64,000 nucleotides of DNA, taken from positions 28,539,198-28,603,197 of the forward strand of contig CM049397.1 of assembly GCA_026929865.2 (NCBI GenBank). The letters run 5' to 3'. The translations under genes and the position numbers were made by a program. Below are positions 11,601 through 27,455 of the stretch, in pieces. The notes under the pieces were generated by a model, which made no database searches, was not told the origin of the DNA, and saw only the letters and a program-made list of their open reading frames with translations. The stretch's first letter is position 1; the number at the start of each line of letters is the position of its first letter. This DNA is from Hyperoplus lanceolatus. Its lineage: Eukaryota; Chordata; Actinopteri; Uranoscopiformes; Ammodytidae.

Positions 11601-14447
11601 GATGTTGAGCCTGGAAGTAGTAAAAAAAAGAAAAAGATTAAGTATTTACAAAATGTGTTGATTACAACTTGGGTTTCAAACCGTAATTGCATACTTCTGC
11701 AACTACGGAATGGAGAAGCAAAGGCAACTATCACAACACAACTGCCATAAAAAATATTAAAGACATACGTTCTGTTGGTAAATTAACGTGCTAAAAGGTC
11801 ATTCCTGCTCCATTCACCTTTGTTTTCACTTTGAAATACTTTTAAATTGTTCACTGTTGCTGCAGTACTAAGTTATCATGAACTTTTTTTGAGGGATACA
11901 TACATGTGGCCTCTTCATGATGTGCCTGTAAATGTGGTGGATGTGTTGTCTCAAGGTGTGGCTCGGCCATAGAGTCATTCAGTTGGGAAACTGGAAACTC
12001 CTTGCTAGTGTTGGTGCTCTAGAAAATATGAAAACAAAGATTTTTGACACATTCAGAGTTGGGCTTAACTACATTAGAGTGATAAGAAGGTAATACGCCA
12101 CAAATATCAGAGCAGTGATGTCACCCATATAAAGTTGTTAAAAGCACAAAAAATAAGTTATAATTCAAAGCTGCTGGACAGAGACCACACATAAAACCCC
12201 AAATACACACTCTGCACACTGATTTTGGAGCCAAACAGTGTCACCACACAAGCCACAGCAGATATTTTCACAACGTCATTACTCACAGCAGACAAAACCA
12301 ATCTTGTCTGCTTGCCTCTATCAGTTGGACGAAGTTCAGCTTAGGATAGAAGACAGTATAAAAGACAATCAGCAAGAAAAAGAAACTTGTGCAAATGCAG
12401 TCAAGAAAGCATCTTGCATGTGTGTCTTCAATTTGGACCGCAAGGCTTCATGAGTGGGCTATTTTCCAAATTTGAATCTTAAAGTACATAAAATTAAATA
12501 CAATTCCCCATGTTATCTCGCTCCCGATACACACGCATACACGCACACACACAATCACACTGAATATTTTGTGATAATAAGATTATACGTTTTTGGTTAT
12601 ATGATTACTCTGCCATTAAAGAAGAATTAATAGTTTTAGAAATACCTGAAACAGTGAGGATGGTACGTCTTTGTTGTTGTCCTGCTCGGTTCTCAGCGGT
12701 GCAGTACAATTCCCCTGCATCGGAGTGCTGCACACTGGAAATGTGCAGAGCTCCATCTTCTATATAAAGCACAAGATAACACCTTAAATCACAGAGATTT
12801 GAAATTAATCAACAGCGTTTTTAAGTATTGGAAGATCAAAGTGTTCATGTTCGTTTCCACCTAGTCAAAGGATCCTATTCTTGTTGAACAGCTTTTTTTA
12901 ATGAGGACTTGGTGAACAACTTTAAGGACATAAACTCAAGATGGCACCAATTAAAAATTGGACTCACCATCAACGTATCCGGGATCGATGGGAGATAGTG
13001 TTTCTGTTCTGCCCCTGGTCCAGGTATACGTAATGGGTAGAATCCCTACAGCCCTGCAGGGCAGCACAGCTCTAGCCCCGATCGTGCAGCTCACCTGACC
13101 TACAAAGGTCACTATGATTGGACTCACTGGGGTGAGGAAAGGTGAAAAGGGAGTCATATTCTGCAAAATGTTGGATATTTGACTTAGGTTGCTCCCTCAA
13201 AGACTGTCAAACAATAGTTGACTGAATATCTATGAAATGCCCCAGAACATTTCTTAACACTTGTATTACAAAATAATAACTTCCACAATCCTAGTTTTAA
13301 CATCAAACTTATTGTTAAATATACTGTATGTAATATTTGTAATATTGATTATTGGAGGTACAATCCTGAATCGGTGCACAGCATTTCTCTGCCCACAACA
13401 TATGAAGGTTACGTCATTTTGTCTGCATCGCAACTGAAGCCAGTGTATATACATGTGCATATTTTGTATTTGAATACAGTCTTTACTGAGAAATAATAAA
13501 CTCTAAACATACATTGTGCCTTAACCATTAGTGTAACAATTACCAGCAACTCTCAGCATCGCTGTGTTGTGGCTTTTGCCCAGTGTGTTGGAGGCCTGGC
13601 ACACATACACTCCCTCATCATAGATCCTAGCTGACTGGAAGAAGAGAGTGGCATTTCTCAACCTGTGTGAAAAATATGTAAATGGTTAAATAATATAATT
13701 ATTATATTATATAATATTATCATTGAACTTCATGTTGGTTACAAGAGAGAACATATGGTAAACTCTTGTTTTTCCCACACATGTAAAACACATGAACTCA
13801 CCCCAGAGCGATCTTGCCTCCAGTCTGTTTGGTGTTGCCTCTCTTCACCCAGCTGATGGAGGGTGGAGGGTGACCGGACACCTGGCACTCCAGGGCCACT
13901 CGCGCACCCACGGGTACAGTCAACACCTGGGGCTGCACTGTCACTAATGGAGGGACTACCAGCGAAAATGGACAGGAATCAGAACGAGCTTGAACATCCG
14001 ATGACACAGTATGGCAGGTCTATTATCTTTCTATAATATCATACCCAGAACAGTCAGGGCTGCTCTTCTTGAGGTGAGAAATCTTTGAAGGTGGATGTTG
14101 GAGGCCCTGCAGAAGTAGCTCCCACTGTCTTTCTCCTGGACGCTGCAGATCATTATGTCAAGATACATTTATAGAAAACCTTGAAAGCCTGACATTTTTT
14201 TGAAGGTTCATAAAACAATGATAATCGAATCGAGTTGAGGTAAGTTAAAATACACTCTTAGTTATAGGTATTCATATATGCACGTTTATCTTATTTCTCT
14301 ATAGAAAATTGTGAATTTATCTATCCATATCATACATTTTCAACATCTTTAAAAACAGAAGAAGATATTCAAAACAACATACAAGCACATAGACCCACAC
14401 TTGGGAATATCACCTTTTACACACAGAACACCTGGTATATCTTTACA

Positions 14448-14484
<37 letters not shown>

Positions 14485-16446
14485 TTGGAACAAAAGGTCG
14501 CCGCTTGGCAGCACAGTGACTTTAGCTGTGGGAGTGAGAAGTTGGTTGTCTTTGAACCAGGACACCTGGGCAGCTGGTCTGCTGTACGGAGGCCTGCAGG
14601 TGATGGTTACATTTTCTCCTCTCTTTACCGTCCTGTTTGTGGGCTGCTGGACGAAACTCCAGTCCATCTCTGCAAACACAGCGTGTGCGTAACTTAAATG
14701 TACGTGTGTTGTTCTAGTGTTTTGCTTCTCACAGTATCCCATTTAGCAGCAAGATTCATGTTGTGTGAGTAAAAGTAAAATAACTTATATAATTGTATCT
14801 CTGAAGCTACAGTATTTTGACATTTAAAAGTCTCCTAACCGGTCTCGTTCATTTAATGTACTATCTCGGATTAAGTTAGTTTCTTTCCTTGCTTTTATGG
14901 AGACACATGAGCCAAGTAATGTTGTTGAGCTGTTATTTGATATTCAACTGGACAAAACACATATTATTGAATTACAATATATACAGGGATATATTACAAA
15001 ATAAATACAACAAACTATCTACTATTCTACTAATTCTACCATACTTTTTGTATTATTTAGGCCATGCATGTTTATTGAGCCTTTATGGATTGGGCCATTG
15101 TCTTATTAGTTCCAACACAGTACCGGCTGGAAGCAGGAAGGCTGGATGTGACTTGATCCAGTCTTTCTGGTTTGATGCTTCACAGTGATACGAGCCCTCA
15201 TCCTCTCTGGTCAAATTCCTGAAAACAAAGAAAGAAACTTAAATAGAACTTTTGCAGCATCATACAGTGCGGATGACAACTTGTTACAACCTATGTTTCA
15301 AACATATTCCTGACCAAATACAATAAGGATAAGTCCTATGGTGCATACTAGTTCTTGGTATAGCATAACAATGTGGTAAAAAAAACAAAAAACAAAACAT
15401 TAAAGAATTAATATTCCTCTTGTCCCATGCGGTGCCGGACCTGAATGTGAGCAGCTGTCCATTGTTGTGGAGGTTGAACGAGGTGGAGCAGTTCATGAGG
15501 AGGCAGCCGTCTTTGAACCAGTGCACCATGGGAACAGGGAAGCCGCCAACAGCACAGTGCATGGATACCTCTGTTCCTATAGCAACCGTGATGTTGTCAG
15601 GGCCCTGGATGATCTGCAGTCTTCTAAGGACCCCTGCTAAGTAGTAATAGATGAACCCCATTACAAAAAAAATGAATGTAAATAAGACATTTAATTTAGA
15701 ACTAGGTCTGTGTGTAAGAGTAAAACTCACCCTGAACAGTTAGTTTAGCTGGCTTGCTCTCTTTGCTGATGTTCAATAAAGTATTGTGTGTGACACAAAA
15801 ATATGTCCCATCTTCCTCTAATGTTACGTTGAAGAGGTGCAGAGTGCCTGAGGTCTTCTTCTGCTGACCACCACCATACGCACCCTGGACATGAAAGCTC
15901 AGCTTGATGCATAGAGTGTAATACATCGGGGTCTAACTAAAGAACAAAAATATTTTAACCTGTACCTACCATATTTAAGGTCTAGCAATCATTAAATGTG
16001 AGCAGAATACCGCTTTAAAGGTTCAAATCCACCACAAGAAACCGTCTGAAGCTCAATCGTTGCTCACCTGAATCTGACTACCTCTTATGACCAGCGACCC
16101 ATCTTTGAGCCAGGTGATGTTTGCAGGAGGGGTACTGTCCCCCGACACACACTGGAGGAAAACTCCCTCTCCTTCTCTGACTGTCTGATCCTGGGGACTG
16201 AAGAAAACATCCTCCAAACCTGGAACACAGCATACATGAATTATAAAAATACATTTAAATAGGAATGTCTAGAAGTATGGTGACATTTAGTAGATTTAAC
16301 TGCATTCTCAACTAGTGACACACAATGCATGTTGTTTAGGGAAAGTTTACATGCGTATTAAATCACAATATAAGTTACATGGACTCACCCAGCTGTGATG
16401 AGACTGCCAAGCTGGATAGGATGAGAAGGCAGAGGTGAGAAGTCAT
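8642..16446 (-). CDS. Five-Ig-domain type I transmembrane protein, family not identified
   Basis: Coding exons, 5' to 3': 16446-16389 (signal peptide MTSHLCLLILSSLAVSSQLG), 16219-16068, 15884-15731, 15633-15441, 15218-15124, 14669-14483, 14142-14045, 13955-13802, 13662-13544, 13126-12968, 12759-12646, an unresolved junction, a large exon ending at 10381, then 10292-10138, 9535-9442, 9340-9139 and 8863-8642. Phases agree through the eleventh exon and again from 10381 on. Each Ig domain spans two exons and shows C...W...DxGxYxC marks (DEGSYHC, DSGSYFC, DEGVYVC, DAGELYC). The large exon encodes about 390 residues rich in Ser, Thr, Pro and Gln, a mucin-like stalk. Exon 10292-10138 has the membrane helix IPIVVGVGVSLAFIFITVTF. 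The rest is cytoplasmic. No fibronectin III or kinase domain is seen. A role in cell adhesion or guidance-type recognition is inferred from architecture only. Confidence 0.85.
8681..8722. repeat. G-rich (GGGGGA)n tract in the last Ig-gene exon
   Basis: A purine tract encodes polyproline on the minus strand. Open frames shift across it: the frame spliced from exon 9139 stops at 8642, while another frame stays open from 8756 to 8355 with a coding-like composition. Confidence 0.85.
9540..9870. repeat. Interspersed repeat common in spiny-rayed fish
   Basis: Intronic segment with the pattern ggaatagtttgaaaatttg, gaccccactctcatatcag, ttggacagagccagactgg, then the run gtgctaagctaaactaaac. From memory this phrase order recurs widely in perciform genomes. 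No coding content. Confidence 0.55.
14448..14482 (+). repeat. (CA)n microsatellite forming the start of an intron
   Basis: On the minus strand this is (GT)n that begins directly at the 5' splice site of the Ig-gene exon 14669-14483 (CAAAG|GTGTGTGTG). Confidence 0.93.
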
Positions 16447-18632
16447 ATGTGGGGACGTCCAGACGGAGACATAGACATGCATCCTACGGCAGAGGAAACC
16501 ACCATACAGCTTCATCCATGGTGTCAGCTGGGAAAGAGTGCACACATAATAGACAGGTCTTTGGAAATGTAGTCAATGTCACCGTTAGCCGGTATTTCAG
16601 TTTGCTTCGCCAACGGCATACAGAGCCCTGACACTTTGGTTCGAGGACAACTACCTCACTAATGTCAGCAAAACAAAATATCCGCCCTCAAACGTACGAC
16701 TTTAGGGTTGTGAAAAAAACAGCACATCACCAGGACCAACAGGCCATACAACTCTAGGAGCTAATATCAATTGTTGGTTCATTTTAGTTTGGGTTAATAA
16801 CCAAACACCAAAAATAACACTAAAGCTGGTTCAAAACCATCTTCTCTCTTGAGTTTTTTTTTTGGGGCTTTGGGGTATATACTAGTGACCCGGTGACTTC
16901 ACGTGTTTCATATTATGCAATAAAACATATGATAATCTCCTGTGATAAAATATCACTTCATCTTAAACTGAACCATAACCACATCCTACTGTCAGCTATC
17001 ATTTCATCACAACAAACACATTTGAACCTGCCGTTGGCATAGATTCCCTTTTTATCAGTTTCTAGTAAATGTATTCAGCAGATGAAATTAACATCACTCT
17101 TCGCTCTGATTTTGTCTCTCTCTTGTGCTCTTCACACCCTCCCCTCTCTTCTCCCTTTGCTTCGTTCCTATTTTGGTTATGAGTCTGTGGCAGCGCAGCG
17201 AGCTCAGCTTTGTCCTTGAATGGGCCCAGCCACTTTACAGAGCTGGCACTATGGCCCTCCACTCAATGAAAGTGACATGAAAAGAAGCTGCGGAGCTTTG
17301 TACTATGAAGATCAGTTATTGGTTCTGTGCAAGGAAAGCTGCCCGTCTGATCACATATGCTTTCATGATCCTCAGTGTGGCCATGTAGGGGTAGAACTGC
17401 TCAGGCAATGCTGGATTTGCACGGGTGAATATTATGGGATATTGATAGTTTTGATCTCGGGAGCTTAATTTTTTGATTAAACAGGATGTGTAAAGAAAAA
17501 ATAACCAAAGAAAATACAAATTAATGCACATTTCCAACCCCAACATTAAGTATTGGGCACATTGAGATAAATGCCTGTTTGTCAAAAGAGCGCCAGCCTC
17601 AAAAAACATTTTGTGATTTAATCTGAGGAACATTACTTTCTCCTTATCCGTGTACAGAGATCTGTTTTGCTTTTTCAAAATTTTCTTGCAATATTTGGAG
17701 ATTCTTCCTGAAATTTCCAGCATTCCTTCAGTGTTCAAAAAAGTAGCTGGAGTAAACGCATTCTTCCTGTGTGAATGTGTGAAGTTTGTTGACATGCTTT
17801 TAGAAGATCAAAAGACTGAAATAAATGAAAATGGTGACCGAAAAAAACTCCCGTCTGTGATTACATGCTTGAGCCAATGACAAATAACTTGATTTCAGAC
17901 ATTAATACATTAGTCATCCTTGTTGAACTAAATGCACCAATGAATTTCTTCATTGGTTCAGCACGGCTCGTGGATGGTTACTCACAAAATGCTAAGAGCC
18001 TGTGGGTGTGTATTTGTTTGACTCAGATCATTTACACTGCTTAGCATGTTATTAAAATGTGTTAAGCCCACACACACTGACTTGTCTGCGTCCTTTCACT
18101 AAATATTGTCAAGGGCTTTTCTATTTACTCTACATCAAATAAAACAGTGAGCGCAGAAGCTGAATGTAAGCCACCATGAAAAGCAATCCAGCGTATTATA
18201 TTGCACTGTGTTGTACTAATGTAAACATGTGACACAACTCTGTGTTTAGCAAATTGTTACATTTCTCCAAATGTTGTTGCAGTCTTTCAAACAATGCAGA
18301 AACCCACTAAATGAATGAAAATGTCCCTGTTCAGTCCATCACAGTCGCTGGCAGGTAAACAAGACTATGGTTGAAGCTTCATGGCGGTCAGTAATGAAGG
18401 CCTATGTTTTAAAACCTGAACCACAAGTCTTACTACATTAATGTAACATACAGAATGCCAATATGGGCCACTGTGCATTATGAGTTCTTTTGGCATATTT
18501 ACTGGTATGTGTTTGTTTATTTTGATGCGTATTATTTTGACCAATAGGGAAAATGCAGGACTTTTAATTGTAACTTTAGCATTTATAATGTACATCTAAT
18601 ACTACTTCTAACACTGTTAACTGGTAGTTTAT
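16447..18632. other. Upstream flank of the Ig gene and intergenic DNA
   Basis: Should hold the 5' UTR and promoter of the minus-strand Ig gene. I see no TATA box or CpG-rich block that fixes a start site. The open frames around 17062-17880 have no recognisable domains. Confidence 0.4.
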
Positions 18633-18761
<129 letters not shown>

Positions 18762-19444
18762 GTCTGTTATTTGTACGTGTAAATAGTAAATTAGCTAGAT
18801 TTTGAATTACTATAGTTCTTTTTCATATCCACCTCATCTGGTGATTCTTTTTCTTTGTGTTATTGCCAAAGAGTCCTCAGGAAAAAGAAAAACATTAATT
18901 AAACAATTAAGTATGTGCTGGTTTGCAGGCACTCTCTCCTTCTGACGAAAATCCACACTACTACTACTACCATTAGCAGGCCCAATAATGAACTCAGTAC
19001 AATGCTTACATGCATTCAACAGATATAACAAACACAAATTCAGTGCTGGTTTCTATTGCAACATGTTGCACAACAATACATTTCAGAAATTTGATAAGGT
19101 CTGCATTTGCATACAAATAAACACAGCACATTACAGTGAATAATCAAATGCACACCATCAACTAAACATAAGACAACATGGATGCTACTTACAAAAGATG
19201 TTCAAGATGCAACACATTTCTATCCATTCCAGTGCCACTGAAAGACCATTGAGTGGATTGATACTAAATCTGAACGTGTCCAGTGTTTGTTTCTGTGTTG
19301 GTTTGCAATAAGCCCATTCGTCTTCATTCGTGTGTCTAGTCTGTGCACATCCTCTATTCTCCTGATGCATTTGCCGAGCTTCCAGCTGCAGAACAGTGAG
19401 CAACCGTAGCACGCATGTACTAAACACGCTCCATCCCCCTTCTC

Positions 19445-19529
19445 ACACACACACACACACACACACCCACACACCCACCCACCCACACACACACACACAC
19501 CCACCCACCCACCCACACACACACACACA
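19445..19529 (+). repeat. (CA)n / (CCCA)n compound repeat
   Basis: Alternating CA dinucleotides and CCCA tetranucleotides in three blocks. Nothing else is recognised between 18761 and 20016. Confidence 0.93.
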
Positions 19530-20016
19530 TAACCACAACATTTAGTGAACATTATTTGCGAGTAAAGAGATGCAAAATTGATAACACACTGCACTCTCCT
19601 CACAAAACAATAAATTAAAATGTGAAGCCTATTGTCCAATGTGAGTAGCGAGTGAGAAAAGTAGGATGTTAGAAGACGTGTGAAGGTTTTCAAGGACTTA
19701 ACATCACTTGGTTGTCCACCAGTGTTTGTATACAGCAATATACATTATGCTCCACATCTGATTGTTAAACATCTCATTCTAAAAAGGTGGGGATTACGTA
19801 ATCTGCTGCTATTACAGCCTCCAGTGTTCTGTGAAGGTTTTCAAACAGCATCAGTGAGGTCCAAAGTCAAAGTTCCACTTCATTACAAAGGTGTTGGATG
19901 GATCGAGACAATATTATTGATTTGTCAATGTAATGTGTAAGTGGTTGAACTTTTGAATGTAGGTTAATGGGGGGTAGCCTAATGTTGACTGCTGCACAGA
20001 CACTCAATCAATCTAT

Positions 20017-20648
20017 AGCCCCTTTTACACAGCCAGTGAAAGCCGGGAATATGCCGGAATTTCGGCCCTCCGCCCTGCTGTTTAAATGCGACCGTTGCGG
20101 AACGAGGGAAGAAAGGTGCGAGAGATTGTTCCGGGAATTTTACTACCTCGGGGGGTAGTAAGATTCCCGACACAATCAGTTCCGCCTCTCTGTTTAAATG
20201 CTCCAGCTTGTTGTTGCGGAACAGGGGGGCGTTTGACGTTCCATAGCCTACGTTCTAAACACGCGACCATGTTAGCAGTTGAAGGACGTGTGTTTAACAT
20301 TAATCACGGCGGCCTGATGTCCCGTAAAAATCACCAAATAAAAGGAACGGCGTATAATCTAGCTGATCATAAAGTCCGTTGCTCAATCCAAACCCCCACG
20401 CTTCATTTTGCAGAGTATATGAGTCTATTTCTGCCCAGGAGAAGTTGTACAATGGGAAAGCTAGGCTAGGCTAAGCTAGGCTGCGACCGGATCGCCGCCG
20501 CTATTATTATCCTAAGTCTGAGCGTATATCCACACTTTATTTCTGCCTACAGTAACGTCACTTCACACACTGTGTGTATGTGTATGTTTATGTCTGATTG
20601 GCAGATCTCTGCCCTCACAAAGAGACTCGCTCACAACCAACCTGTCAC

Positions 20649-20679
<31 letters not shown>

Positions 20680-21067
20680 CAGAGGTGAAGCGGATTGATT
20701 TTGTCAGTTTGGTTAACAGTCCCAGTGATGTTGGACTCAGCGCGTAGCGAGATCAACTGGCACATCGTGGGGACAGTAAAATACGGCCCTCTTACTGCAA
20801 GCTCCAGCACTCATCTGCTCTCAATTCACCAGCCAGTGTTGTTGTTGTAAAGCAGCTGACCGGCGCGGCGCTAAATGTTTAAGTCACACCTGACGCTGTT
20901 TACAAGCACCTCTTTCATTCCGGTCCGGAACGCTGTGTAAAAGGAGCTAATGCGCCAGCAGGCCGGCGTTGCTTGGTTCTGTGTAAATAACACAGAAGCA
21001 AGCAAAGCCGGCATTTTGGAGTGATGTTGTTCCGTCAATATGCCGCAATCTCTGTGTAAAAGGGGCT
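20017..21067. mobile_element. Non-autonomous TIR transposon, internally palindromic
   Basis: Left end agccccttttacacag and right end ctgtgtaaaaggggct are perfect inverse matches 1.05 kb apart. An additional end-like copy (tgtgtaaaaggagct) lies at about 20936-20950, and the interior is full of hairpins, for example cgggaattttactacc near 20133 paired with ggtagtaagattcccg. A (CA)n tract sits near 20652-20674. There is no transposase. Target duplication is unclear (ATA versus TTA). Confidence 0.75.
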
Positions 21068-22266
21068 TATGAAGCGCATTTTAGGACAAGCGTGTAGGAA
21101 GCAAAACTGTGAAGATTTCCCTGTAAAAGATACAGGTCCGTACTGTTTACTCAAAATTGTCACTTTCTTACATAGAGTTAACAAGAAATATGCCAGTAGG
21201 TTTGTTTATTTCATCCAGCATTACCACAACGTTTACAATTATGTTTTTGAGTGAAATGTCTCAACAAATATTGGATGGATCACATTGAAATTTGGTTTAG
21301 ACATTTGTGATGTTAGCATTGAGCTGTACCTGAGTGCAGCCTCAAAGATCTCCTTTTATGTTCAAAGAGGAGGAGAGTACATAGAAAACAGAGCTGTGCA
21401 TGCAGTGGCTTGTGTCTCACTCACTCACATGCAATGCTGCAGCTAACATACTGCAGTCTTCTTGCTACATGTCTACTGGGGGCCCAGATGAAGCCCTTGC
21501 AAATGTAAATTGACCGTCCATTCAGCATAATCAAATGGAAATGAAACTACAAATGCACCGATTTATAATCTATGCAGGAGGGGTCACTTTAATTAAGCAG
21601 ACAAAGACTGGTTTAGCAGGCGAAATGTAACAATGTTGGATTCAGGACGACATCAAACACCTTCATCCACCAAAGGAGGTGTAGTGTCCCAGCTTTGCCA
21701 AATAATGTGTGTGAGAGCAAAGTTGAATCTAGGTCTGGAAATAAAAGGTCTGTCTTAAACATCCATTTACTTTAAGACCCATACAGAAGTAACTGTTGAT
21801 ACACTGAGAGATAAAGAATATACAAAAATTTTCATTTATACTTGAATTCAAATTGATAAATATTAAGTTGAGGCAAAAGCTGTATGTGCATCAAATATAG
21901 GGCAAAAAACCTTCAAGCAAAAAGCCAGTCAGTTACAGAAGTCAAATTTACTACTAATTCTTGGTTTGAGTTCCGTTTTAGTAGATTGTTTAGCTTTTAA
22001 AGTCAGAGTTATCTTTGATTCTGCAGATGTATGCAGATCATTGAATAGGACTTTAAAGTCAAACGTCATAGAAGACCTCATCGTGTTGGGACAATTACTT
22101 CCAGACATGAAGAAATTCAGTGACATGTTACCCCCCAGAAACATGTGTTAAAATCATAGATAGTATAATAAAATTAAAATGTTAAAATGTGAAGAAAATG
22201 TCTAGCAATTTCTCACTGGCCCGCTCAAATTGTACTCATTTATAGTCAGATATTGAGATAACTAAC
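21068..22266. other. Intergenic, nothing recognised
   Basis: No supported gene. Short frames at 21929-22151 on both strands overlap each other and show no known domain. Confidence 0.4.
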
Positions 22267-22394
22267 CTTTGTCATGCTCTGTCAGCAGAAGTTTCAAATC
22301 TCGGAGAGTGTGGATGAGGTTCTTCAGTCAAAGCTGAAGGTGGAAATGTTCTCCCCTCAGAATGTGGATGGTGTCCTGGAGCTCATAGGCCGAG
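22267..22394 (-). pseudogene. Possible exon relic with splice signals and an in-frame stop
   Basis: On the minus strand a 128-bp segment is bounded by a good acceptor (tctgctgtcactctgcag) and a donor (gacaaag|gttag). One frame reads SAYELQDTIHILRGE, then HLQL, a TGA stop, then LKNLIHTLRDLKLLLTEHDK, a pattern of amphipathic helices. The plus strand also has an open frame here (SVDEVLQSKLKVEMF), so the assignment is weak. It may be a decayed exon or chance. Confidence 0.25.
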
Positions 22395-23145
22395 CTGCAG
22401 AGTGACAGCAGATAAATCAACCACAAAAGAGTGGTGGCAGGCAGGTTGGCTCAAACTCTGGTGAAAGTGCTGATGTTATTCAAGTCGGACTATTTCTGTG
22501 TCAACATTGATTCAGTAATAAGCTACGCTTAATGCATTTAACCCTCAGGGATCAATTGTTCTGTTTTTGGTGAACAGAACCAGAATTCAAGATTTGTTTC
22601 TGGAATCTTTGCATGCAGCTTTCAGTGAGCACACTACTTGCTCAAGATTCTGAACCATTGTTGTTTTTGAGTTATGTGCGTAAGAAAAGAAAAGAAAAGA
22701 AAAGAAGAAAAACAGTGTTGGTGCTGCTTATTATAGGCTGGTACAGGGAGATTTTGCTTCATGGAAGATGGAAACAAGAACTTTTTTTAAAGAATAATTA
22801 CAATTAAGTAACTAGAGTCAATTAAGAGTAGGCGTACTGTGAAGTATAGTCTGTATATTGTTCATTTGGATTCATGATATTTTCCAAATATCACAAGGTT
22901 AACAACTCTTCTCTAGGCCTATATCTTAGAAATCAAAACCTATGCAATCCTCCAAGTCTGTCCAAAGCTTTATGGAACATAGCATAGCAGCCATAAAAAA
23001 AAGTGTAGGCTACTGTTTTGGTTTCAAAGGCTAACACAAAAAGTATGACACCAAAAAAAGTGAGTGCGCGTGCGTGCGTTTGGCGGAAGTGCGTCACCGA
23101 ACTTTCATCATCATCCGGGTCGTCGTTAGTGGTCACAGAACGATC
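22395..23145. other. Intergenic DNA upstream of pmpca
   Basis: AT-rich to about 23050, then a more GC- and CpG-rich segment approaching the pmpca start, as expected for a housekeeping promoter. No TATA box is seen. Confidence 0.4.
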
Positions 23146-23149
23146 CAAG

Positions 23150-27455
<4,306 letters not shown>

